Of a stretch of DNA of 13,269 nt, positions 6,564-12,491 are shown piece after piece (positions within the stretch are counted from its first letter, which is position 1; each line of letters begins with the position of its first letter). The DNA comes from Gammaproteobacteria bacterium (lineage in GTDB: Bacteria > Pseudomonadota > Gammaproteobacteria > GRL18). Where the stretch lies: contig JAGLFC010000046.1 of NCBI GenBank assembly GCA_023144715.1, positions 1 through 13,269 of the forward strand. Reading direction: 5' to 3'. Position numbers and translations under genes: made by a program. The notes beneath the pieces were generated by a model. The model did no database searches. It worked only from the letters and a program-made list of their open reading frames with translations, and was not told where the DNA came from.

Positions 6564-6630
6564 TGCACGATAATGATTTACTAATTTTAAGTTTACTGTT
6601 AAAAGCCCATTTTTAATGGGCTTTTTTTTT
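6564..6630 (+). ncRNA. candidate small RNA of about 67 nt
   Basis: A promoter-like element and an intrinsic terminator enclose only 67 nt. The body is AU-rich and unstructured apart from a short TTTAC...GTTTAC stretch, and the 3' end is a GC-centred hairpin with a nine-U tail, the usual architecture of Hfq-dependent sRNAs. A 17-codon ATG frame (6563-6616) begins at or just before the predicted start and runs into the terminator without a ribosome binding site, so I consider it non-coding, though a leaderless peptide cannot be excluded. The next gene starts 260 bp downstream. No known sRNA family is recognised. Confidence 0.45.
6601..6630 (+). terminator. rho-independent terminator
   Basis: AAAAGCCCAT (6601-6610) pairs perfectly with ATGGGCTTTT (6616-6625) around a 5-nt loop, with the T-run extending to 6630. 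The tail is long on the plus strand and only four T on the minus strand, so it works mainly on plus-strand transcripts. It belongs to no neighbouring protein gene, which is why a small RNA is proposed. Confidence 0.85.
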
Positions 6631-6754
6631 ATTACTTATTTTTTAAAGGGTAAATAAATACCACTTATAGGGTATATACTAATTGACAGTTAAGGTGTTT
6701 CTGTACAAAAATGGAGTCACAATTTAAATTTTTTAGTAAATTTAACTTACAACA

Positions 6755-6809
6755 TATTACGTTATTACCATTAATTTGATTAAAGTTTAGAGTCAGTAAC
6801 AACGTAACA
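6755..6809. repeat. interrupted inverted repeat upstream of the 145-aa gene
   Basis: TATTACGTTATTAC (6755-6768) and GTAACAACGTAACA (6796-6809) are complementary at 12 of 14 positions around 27 bp. Each arm is itself a short direct repeat (ATTAC-GTT-ATTAC; GTAAC-AAC-GTAAC), so four related half-sites are present. It lies 83 bp before the start codon. It may be a set of binding sites for a regulator or a hairpin in a long leader. A consensus TTGACA at 6683 has no good -10 at the right distance. Confidence 0.4.
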
Positions 6810-6891
6810 ATGATGAACAAATAAACCCCTCATATTATTAAAAAGAATAAAATATTAGAAGGGATTCTATTATTTAACGGAGATTGTAAAC

Positions 6892-7329
6892 ATGGTCACT
6901 TTTGAAGAACTAAATCAGCAAGATCATAAAATTGCTGAACGTACAAAAATTATGTTGTATATGATTCAAGATCGTACTATTTGTGATACTGATGTCACTT
7001 GCGACTTATTTTTTGATCTCACTGATAGAATCAAAAAACAAATGGATCTTAAAGAACGAGAGCTTTATAAAGGTTTATTAACGAATAGTGATAAAAGTAT
7101 TAAATTGATGGCTGAGAACTTCCTTTCAGGTTCTGCGGCAATCAAAAGCATTTTTAAGCGTTATATGAAGCGTTGGTGTCATAATAAAAATTTACGCATT
7201 AAAAATCACGATCAATTTGTGACAGAAACAGAAGAACTTTTTGAGATGATTGAAACGCGTCTTATTGATGAAACTGAAAAGTTTTATCCTATTGTTCGTC
7301 GTGTTTATGGTGAAAAAATGGCGGCATAA
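6892..7329 (+). CDS. small helical protein, possibly a degenerate hemerythrin-like protein
   Basis: The product is 145 aa, soluble, charged and predicted by eye to be almost all helix. The overall layout resembles hemerythrin/HHE four-helix proteins: an early H12, IQDRTIC, a helix KQMDLKERELYKGLL where such proteins usually have HLxLExxxLYPxL, then AENFLSGSAAIKSIFKRYMKRWC, and a last helix ETEELFEMIETRLIDETEKFYPIV. However, the expected metal ligands are replaced (His to Q50, Glu to K54) and the paired histidines of helix 3 are absent, so metal binding is doubtful. The start is clear: ACGGAGAT lies about 9 nt before the ATG. It is a single gene with a long upstream region carrying repeats, and probably separately regulated. 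Family assignment is tentative; the gene itself is well supported. Confidence 0.65.
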   Translation: MVTFEELNQQDHKIAERTKIMLYMIQDRTICDTDVTCDLFFDLTDRIKKQMDLKERELYKGLLTNSDKSIKLMAENFLSGSAAIKSIFKRYMKRWCHNKNLRIKNHDQFVTETEELFEMIETRLIDETEKFYPIVRRVYGEKMAA

Positions 7330-7353
7330 TTACTAAAAGTTATTGCTCGCATC

Positions 7354-7416
7354 AATGGGGCATTGTTATTCACTCAAGTGCTGTGAACAATGATCCCATT
7401 TGATATGATCTTTTTT
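7354..7416 (+). terminator. long imperfect hairpin between convergent genes, possible terminator
   Basis: AATGGG-CATTGTT-TTCAC on the left (7354-7372) pairs with GTGA-AACAATG-CCCATT on the right (7383-7400), with small bulges, around a roughly 10-nt loop. Six T follow at 7411-7416, about 10 nt past the stem, farther than usual. It sits between the stops of two convergent genes. It probably ends or stabilises the 3' end of the 145-aa gene's mRNA. Confidence 0.5.
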
Positions 7417-7434
7417 CTTCACTGTTTTATTCGT

Positions 7435-7833
7435 TTAGTTCGTATCGCCGAACCAATCATAACTGCAATCTAAATGTTTTCTAATGGTAATTAAGCCTTC
7501 CAGATTATCATCAATAATAACTTGTAATGGTGATCGATTCTGAAATTTTTTACTACTACGTGTCATCCAAAATAAAGACATTCTTGGATTAGTGGGGTAA
7601 CTCGTCGCTAAGGCATTGAGAATACCCTCTAAGTGTCGTACACGCTCATTAACTTCTGGAATATCTGGAAAGAGAGTTGTATGACGATATTGTGATAAAT
7701 GACGTACTTTGACCGTTTTTGGCAACGCCAAAATGGATAATATGTGTTCACCATCAAGTTTCCAATCATCTAAAGCATGCATGATCGCATGAGTCATTTC
7801 TATGTTATGATTATCCGTTGTTAAATTTTGCAT
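7435..7833 (-). CDS. MbcA/ParS/Xre-type antitoxin-like protein, no toxin partner in view
   Basis: The product is 132 aa. Residues from about 14 to 60 look like the Xre-type helix-turn-helix region (AIMHALDDWKLDGEHILSILALPKTVKVRHLSQYR). Residues 75-128 match the C-terminal toxin-binding domain (DUF2384 type): YPTNPRMSLFWMTRSSKKFQNRSPLQVIIDDNLEGLITIRKHLDCSYDW, with the typical pattern W...(N)RSPL..(8)..GL..(R)KHLD. In RES-Xre systems this protein neutralises a RES-domain NAD+-degrading toxin encoded next door and represses its own operon. Here the neighbours are a 140-aa unknown (divergent) and the 145-aa helical protein (convergent), neither of which shows a RES motif. It may be a solitary regulator. 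The ATG at 7833 has no clear Shine-Dalgarno; internal ATGs are no better. A palindrome lies 39 bp upstream. Confidence 0.75.
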   Translation of the reverse strand: MQNLTTDNHNIEMTHAIMHALDDWKLDGEHILSILALPKTVKVRHLSQYRHTTLFPDIPEVNERVRHLEGILNALATSYPTNPRMSLFWMTRSSKKFQNRSPLQVIIDDNLEGLITIRKHLDCSYDWFGDTN

Positions 7834-7871
7834 TATATTTTTTAACCAAATTGAGTTGATATAAATAATTT

Positions 7872-7888
7872 CTTAGTATTTTACTAGG
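7872..7888. promoter_or_regulatory. palindrome in the divergent promoter region, candidate operator
   Basis: CTTAGTA (7872-7878) and TACTAGG (7882-7888) are complementary at six of seven positions around TTT. It lies centrally between the divergent antitoxin-like gene and the 140-aa gene. TTGAGT (from 7851) and TAGTAT (from 7874) form a weak plus-strand promoter that overlaps it. Autoregulation by the antitoxin-like protein is a natural guess, but nothing in the sequence proves it. Confidence 0.35.
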
Positions 7889-7955
7889 TTATTATTGTAT
7901 CATTAGTTTCTTCATATTCCCAGAAATTCATTAACAACAAAAAAAGAGAAAAATA

Positions 7956-8378
7956 GTGTCCAATAAAGAAAAAACAGTGGCTGATAAAGTGGCTTTTTTA
8001 TTAGATGATCAAGAAATGTTAACGTATGATCGTTCACAAATGTTACCTGAGCAACAAAGTGAACACCTTAAACGCCTTGATAATCAACTGAATGAAGGTT
8101 TTATTTTAATTGATAAAAAGATTACACAGCCTGATTTACAACAAAAAACACAATTTCTTGCCCTAAATTTAGTGCATGCCTTATCAAAGAATGATGATAA
8201 TAGTGCGATTATGATGTTTAGTTATTTAGTGACTCGACTGCCTGATTTAAAACAGGTAAAAGCTAAAACCAAACAACAAGAAAGTGGTGGTCAACAAATT
8301 GGTATAGAATTTGTGTTTGATGAAATAAAATCTGTCGGTCAAAAAATTGACTTTCACCCTAATACATCCATTCATTAA
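7956..8378 (+). CDS. hypothetical protein, 140 aa
   Basis: I do not recognise it. It starts with GTG (7956) preceded by a purine-rich AAAAAGAGAAAA, a modest ribosome binding site. The product is soluble and acidic at the N-terminus. Residues 1-90 look helical (EKTVADKVAFLLDDQEMLTYD, KTQFLALNLVHALSKNDDNSAIMMFSYLVTRLP), followed by a basic, glutamine-rich linker (KAKTKQQESGGQQ) and a short strand-like tail (IGIEFVFDEIKSVGQKIDF). There is no signal peptide, catalytic motif or cysteine. It is followed after 14 bp by the 229-aa gene, so the two almost certainly form one transcript, and it is divergent from the antitoxin-like gene. It is not a RES toxin: it is about the right size, but it lacks the Arg-Glu-Ser pattern. 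Confidence 0.7.
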   Translation: MSNKEKTVADKVAFLLDDQEMLTYDRSQMLPEQQSEHLKRLDNQLNEGFILIDKKITQPDLQQKTQFLALNLVHALSKNDDNSAIMMFSYLVTRLPDLKQVKAKTKQQESGGQQIGIEFVFDEIKSVGQKIDFHPNTSIH

Positions 8379-8392
8379 TATAGAAGCTTACT

Positions 8393-9082
8393 ATGCCACT
8401 TATTTTTTTACCCAATTCAGGTGCTAGAGAACGTCATCTACAACGCCAATATCAAAATCCTCTCTTTAGTGAAGAACACAGAGTATTTGATGAGCAACGC
8501 TTATCAGGTGCTCGTTATATGGATGAACAAGAAGAAGCCAAATTTATAGAAATTTTTCATGGTCTATTAAACGAAGTCGCTGAACTCAAGCCTAATGAAG
8601 GCAGTGAAATTATGTTGGACTTAAAATCTCGTTTGGATCAATGTTATGAACAATGCAGTGGGCTTGCTGGACCACGAAAAAATGAAAAACAAGCCATTAC
8701 ACAATTAATTAATGTAATGATGAGTGCTATTTGGAAAGGGGCGGAAGGTGATACAGAAGCAGAACAGAATTTAAAAGAAGAAGAAATTGCTCGAAATACA
8801 CATTTTCAATTATTAGCCTTTCCCTTGGTTGCTGATTTACTCAGACCTCGTTCACCCATTGCACAGGATCAATTAATCGCGACGTTATTAAGTGAATCTG
8901 AAGAAGCGGTCAATGCAGCCTTTCAATTATTTGATCATGAACACCAACAATTAATTGTACAACAAGCCACGCAACTACTTGAAACTCTATCTGTTGACAT
9001 TCCACCTAATCAGCAAGAACACTTATTACACGCTAAAGAACGTTTAGATCAGATGAATCAACTCTTATCCACTTTTAATTGA
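8393..9082 (+). CDS. hypothetical helical protein, 229 aa
   Basis: I do not recognise a named family, although the opening MPLIFLPNSGARERHLQRQYQNPLFSEEHRVFDEQRL has the look of a conserved protein. The product is soluble, acidic and nearly all helix. Stretches such as EAKFIEIFHGLLNEVAELKP, EIMLDLKSRLDQCYEQCSGL and QQLIVQQATQLLETL are amphipathic and could mediate protein-protein contacts. It contains an RPRSPIAQDQLIATLLSES segment and two nearby cysteines (CYEQC). No enzyme motif or export signal is visible. It lies 14 bp after the 140-aa gene, with a weak AGAAG ribosome binding site, and its last 18 bp overlap the end of the convergent 421-aa gene. It is either a partner of the 140-aa protein or simply co-transcribed. 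Confidence 0.75.
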   Translation: MPLIFLPNSGARERHLQRQYQNPLFSEEHRVFDEQRLSGARYMDEQEEAKFIEIFHGLLNEVAELKPNEGSEIMLDLKSRLDQCYEQCSGLAGPRKNEKQAITQLINVMMSAIWKGAEGDTEAEQNLKEEEIARNTHFQLLAFPLVADLLRPRSPIAQDQLIATLLSESEEAVNAAFQLFDHEHQQLIVQQATQLLETLSVDIPPNQQEHLLHAKERLDQMNQLLSTFN

Positions 9083-10330
9083 TGTGAGATAAACCGCAAG
9101 TACATCGTTATTAATGTGACCTAGCTGTTTTCTTAATGTAATTGCAGGTTGTTTTTCTTTATGTTCAAGACGCATGATTTTTTGTAATAGTTGAAAACTT
9201 TTAGGAGTAAATTTATTAGACTTAATATTAATTCTAAGACCAGACTCTTTTATGAGCCACCAAGTGGGGAAATCTATGATGTCCCAATCCAGATCTAAAA
9301 AATGATTGACATGGTTTTGTAACAGATTATTACGTGCTAATAATAGCTCATCAGGTAATGCAGTAAATTGCCAACATCTATTACATAGGGCTTGTTGATA
9401 CCTTTTATCATATCCTAGTTCTGCTAATGCAAGCGTATGACGTGCTGATAAAGTGGGCAATGAAGTAAAAATAGTTTTGTTTTTTTCAATACTACTGATT
9501 ACTTTTTGCCAATTCGGTATTTGTTGATAACAAAATGAAGAATGTAGAGATATGTTTGGCTCATTTTTTTGTTCATAATAAAAATTATCATCAATTTGTC
9601 CTGCTAAACGAGACCAAAAAAAGGACATATAGTCTCGTTCTTGTCCCGATAATATTTTTTTTGCAAGGGGTTGTAATTCATTCAATAAAAAATTCATTTC
9701 CTGTGTGTGATCAGGAATTTTTTTTTGTTCTAACGCATTAATCAGAGCATCTAATAGATCACAGGCAGGTTGAAAAAACTTATGATTAGGTTCTGCTTGA
9801 CTCAATGCTTGAATGTGTTGGCTGGCACTTTGAATATTACGTGTGATTAAGCCTTGTTTTAAGTGTTTGATAATTGTAACGGATGGATTATCAAAAAAAA
9901 GATCCATTTGAAGCGTGTCATCATGGCGAATATATTGAATATTAAGTTTATTGGCAAAAGCACTTTTTTTAGGAAAAAAATGGAGTGCTTGTGTGGTATT
10001 ATTTTTTCCCCATTGATAAACATTCATGGGTTCAGCCAATAATTTTAAAGAACGGACATAAAAGCTGGCTTGATCTAATATGTTTAAAGCCTGTTTTGAA
10101 TGTTCAGTCAAAGTATCACTGAGATAGGGAATAATGCCTGTACACCATTGTTCATAGTGGTTATAACTGAGTAAATTTAAGCGTAATAACAGCTCAACAG
10201 GTTGGTAGCAGGCGGTTTCTATAATCATTTGGTCAATAATTTGAACAATATCTTTATTGATTTTTTTTTGTCGTTTCATTTTTTCTACTAACTGAATTAT
10301 CTGGCTTGAATCCACTCTAAAGAGTCCCAA
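9065..10330 (-). CDS. hypothetical protein, about 420 aa, start uncertain
   Basis: I do not recognise the family. The product is large, soluble, basic and mostly helical, with no signal peptide, transmembrane segment or nucleotide-binding motif. Visible stretches are PVELLLRLNLLSYNHYEQW, a middle region FFPKKSAFANKLNIQYIRHDDTLQMDLFFDNPSVTIIKHLKQGL, a helical repeat-like section (HIQALSQAEPNHKFFQPACDLLDALINALE), and LPTLSARHTLALAELGYDKRYQQALCNRCWQF, which looks TPR-like. The C-terminus has DIIDFPTWWLIKESGLR. The start is a problem: the frame opens only at TTG (10330) or GTG (10315), neither with a good ribosome binding site, while an ATG at 10353 lies in another frame. It overlaps the 229-aa gene by 18 bp at the 3' end and is divergent from the 233-aa gene. 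Confidence 0.65.
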   Translation of the reverse strand: MGLFRVDSSQIIQLVEKMKRQKKINKDIVQIIDQMIIETACYQPVELLLRLNLLSYNHYEQWCTGIIPYLSDTLTEHSKQALNILDQASFYVRSLKLLAEPMNVYQWGKNNTTQALHFFPKKSAFANKLNIQYIRHDDTLQMDLFFDNPSVTIIKHLKQGLITRNIQSASQHIQALSQAEPNHKFFQPACDLLDALINALEQKKIPDHTQEMNFLLNELQPLAKKILSGQERDYMSFFWSRLAGQIDDNFYYEQKNEPNISLHSSFCYQQIPNWQKVISSIEKNKTIFTSLPTLSARHTLALAELGYDKRYQQALCNRCWQFTALPDELLLARNNLLQNHVNHFLDLDWDIIDFPTWWLIKESGLRINIKSNKFTPKSFQLLQKIMRLEHKEKQPAITLRKQLGHINNDVLAVYLTSIKSG

Positions 10331-10401
10331 ACTTTTTGGGGTAAGCTTGACATTAAATAAAGCATAAATAAGTATTTTTTTATTTGCCTATTGGAGTATA
10401 A

Positions 10402-11103
10402 ATGAATCAGCCGAATAAACCAGAAGAAACGTATATTGACACATCAGATGCTAAAGAATCACGCGAATTTTTAGCAGAAAAAGTAGCCGAATTAACGCAA
10501 AAATTAGAGACGTTACCTGCGGTTGTTGAACCCATGCAAAGAGCAAAATTATTACTCGACTTGGCTAATGCTGAATTAGGTATGACACAAATGAGTGATG
10601 TTTGGAATCATGCTAAAATGGCGTTTGATATTTGTATTGCACACGAAGAATGGCAACTGGCTATTGAAGCCTGTGATTTGCTTTACCAAACAGAACAACC
10701 CTCTTCAATTGTGGCATTGGGACATGGTGTGTGGTTATCCGTTACCTATCCTGTAGAACCAGAATACAGTATTAATATGCTTAATAATGTGATTAATGAA
10801 ACCACTGATGATGCGGATGGTGCTGCTCTGGCTGCAATCACCGCCCACTTTATTGTTGATCAGCGTACTGACGGTGAAAAAAGTAAGGATCTTAAAGTCC
10901 TCACCAGTAATATGTTAGCCAAAGTGGCACAGCGTCATAGCCAAGTCGAAACGCAAGTGGGTTTGGATGTCTGGATGGATAAACTGCAATTAAGAGAACC
11001 TGATGTTTTTTTACCACGTATGAGCATGGTGGTGGGAGCAATTGTAGGGGATGGTAATTGGTGGTTTGATCGAGACGCATTAAAAAGTAAAATTGCCCAT
11101 TAA
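10402..11103 (+). CDS. hypothetical protein, 233 aa, upstream of miaB
   Basis: The family is not recognised by name. The product is acidic and soluble. After a polar N-terminus it is helical, with a region resembling two TPR-type helical pairs (PMQRAKLLLDLANAELGMTQMSDVWNHAKMAFDICIAHEEWQLAIEACDLLYQTE). It then has GHGVWLSVTYPVEPEYSINMLNNVINETTDDADGAALAAITAHFIVDQRT, and a C-terminal RHSQVETQVGLDVWMDKLQLREPDVFLPRM followed by DGNWWFDRDALKSKI. The conserved-looking WWFDRDAL end suggests a functional C-terminus. The start is well supported by TTGGAG 6 nt before the ATG. miaB begins 28 bp downstream on the same strand with no terminator between, so the two are probably co-transcribed. No enzymatic function can be read from it. 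Confidence 0.75.
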   Translation: MNQPNKPEETYIDTSDAKESREFLAEKVAELTQKLETLPAVVEPMQRAKLLLDLANAELGMTQMSDVWNHAKMAFDICIAHEEWQLAIEACDLLYQTEQPSSIVALGHGVWLSVTYPVEPEYSINMLNNVINETTDDADGAALAAITAHFIVDQRTDGEKSKDLKVLTSNMLAKVAQRHSQVETQVGLDVWMDKLQLREPDVFLPRMSMVVGAIVGDGNWWFDRDALKSKIAH

Positions 11104-11131
11104 ATAATAACACTAATAAGGATGCCTTTAG

Positions 11132-12457
11132 ATGTCTGGTAAGTTATATATTCAAACCTTTGGTTGTCAGATGAACGAGTATGATTCGGCAAAAATGGCA
11201 GATGTCTTGCGTGAATCGCATGGGGTTGAGCAGGTTTCTGAACCTCAGCAAGCTGATATTTTATTACTTAATACGTGTTCTATCCGAGAAAAAGCACAGG
11301 AAAAAGTATTTTCATTATTGGGACGTTTTCGGCAACTCAAAGAACTGAATCCTAATATTGTGATTGGAGTGGGAGGCTGTGTTGCTAGTCAAGAGGGGGA
11401 GCTCATCCGTAAAAGAGCACCTTATGTGGATTTAGTGTTTGGTCCACAAACCTTACACCGTTTACCAAAAATGTTGGATGAAGTCTCCAAAATTCATCAA
11501 CCTGTGATTGATGTTTCCTTCCCTGAAATTGAAAAATTTGATAATTTACCTGAACCTCGTGCTGATGGACCCAGTGCCTTTGTTTCGGTGATGGAAGGCT
11601 GTAGCAAATATTGTACTTTTTGTGTGGTGCCTTATACTCGTGGTGAAGAAATTTCTCGTCCCTTAGATGATGTGGTGGCAGAAGTTGCTTCCCTTGCAGA
11701 ACAAGGTGTTGTGGAAGTGAATTTATTGGGGCAAAATGTAAATGCCTACCGTGGTACGACACACGAGGGTGATATTGCTGATCTGGCTCTATTAATTCAT
11801 TATGTGGCTCAAATCGAAGGCATTCAACGTATTCGCTATACCACTTCGCATCCTAATGAATTTTCAGACAGCTTGGTTGAAGTGTACCGTGAAGTGCCTG
11901 AATTAGTGAGTTTTGTCCATTTACCTGTCCAAAGTGGTTCAGATCGTATTTTAAGTTTAATGAAGCGGGGACATTCTGCTTTAGAATATAAAAGTAAAAT
12001 CCGCCGTATTCGTGAAGCTCGTCCTGATATTTTTATTTCTTCAGATTTCATTGTAGGTTTTCCCGGTGAAACAGATGCTGATTTTCAAGCCACGATGACA
12101 TTGATTGAAGAAATTCGTTTTGACCAAAGTTTTAGTTTTATTTATAGCCCTAGACCGGGTACACCCGCCGCTTCATTGCCTGATGATGTACCAATGAGTG
12201 TTAAAAAAGATCGTTTAAGTCAATTGCAAGCACGTATTAATGGTTATGCAATGGAATATTCACAGAAAATGATTGGTACGATTCAGCCTGTTTTGGTGCA
12301 TGGTGTCGCAAAAAAAGATACTTCTGAAGCAGCAGGAAGAACAGAAAATAATCGAGTGGTCAATTTTGATCCTCAAGGGCAGGAATTAGTTGGTAAAATT
12401 ATTCCTGTAAAAATAACCGCCGCTTATCGAAACTCCTTACGGGGTGAATTGCTCTAA
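11132..12457 (+). CDS. miaB: tRNA-2-methylthio-N6-dimethylallyladenosine synthase MiaB
   Basis: MiaB is a radical-SAM methylthiotransferase that converts i6A37 to ms2i6A37 in tRNAs reading UNN codons. The product is 441 aa. The N-terminal UPF0004 domain begins KLYIQTFGCQMNEYDSAKM and supplies three cysteines for the auxiliary [4Fe-4S] cluster: C12, C49 (LLLNTCSIREKAQEK) and C83 (GVGGCVASQEG). The radical-SAM core has the CxxxCxxC motif at C157, C161 and C164 (EGCSKYCTFCVVPYTRG), then EVNLLGQNVNAYRG, RYTTSHPNEF, HLPVQSGSDRILSLMKRGH and DFIVGFPGET. The C-terminal TRAM domain starts near QPVLVHGVAKKD and includes GRTENNRVVNF. AAGGA precedes the ATG by about 10 nt. It lies between a 233-aa unknown and phoH, in the common miaB-phoH arrangement. 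Complete and secure. Confidence 0.98.
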   Translation: MSGKLYIQTFGCQMNEYDSAKMADVLRESHGVEQVSEPQQADILLLNTCSIREKAQEKVFSLLGRFRQLKELNPNIVIGVGGCVASQEGELIRKRAPYVDLVFGPQTLHRLPKMLDEVSKIHQPVIDVSFPEIEKFDNLPEPRADGPSAFVSVMEGCSKYCTFCVVPYTRGEEISRPLDDVVAEVASLAEQGVVEVNLLGQNVNAYRGTTHEGDIADLALLIHYVAQIEGIQRIRYTTSHPNEFSDSLVEVYREVPELVSFVHLPVQSGSDRILSLMKRGHSALEYKSKIRRIREARPDIFISSDFIVGFPGETDADFQATMTLIEEIRFDQSFSFIYSPRPGTPAASLPDDVPMSVKKDRLSQLQARINGYAMEYSQKMIGTIQPVLVHGVAKKDTSEAAGRTENNRVVNFDPQGQELVGKIIPVKITAAYRNSLRGELL

Positions 12458-12491
12458 TGTTGTGAATGATTATAAGACTGAGATTGAAAAA

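Noticed and set aside
6683..6709. TTGACA at 6683 as promoter of the 145-aa gene
   Set aside because: The only -10-like sequence, TACAAA, is 15 bp away and poor, so I do not call it.
6711..6779. 22-codon ATG frame (MESQFKFFSKF...)
   Set aside because: No ribosome binding site, AT-driven composition, and it overlaps the left arm of the inverted repeat.
11403..12051. Minus-strand frames within miaB (119 and 71 codons)
   Set aside because: They lie in the antisense of conserved MiaB domains, with no ribosome binding site or family resemblance.
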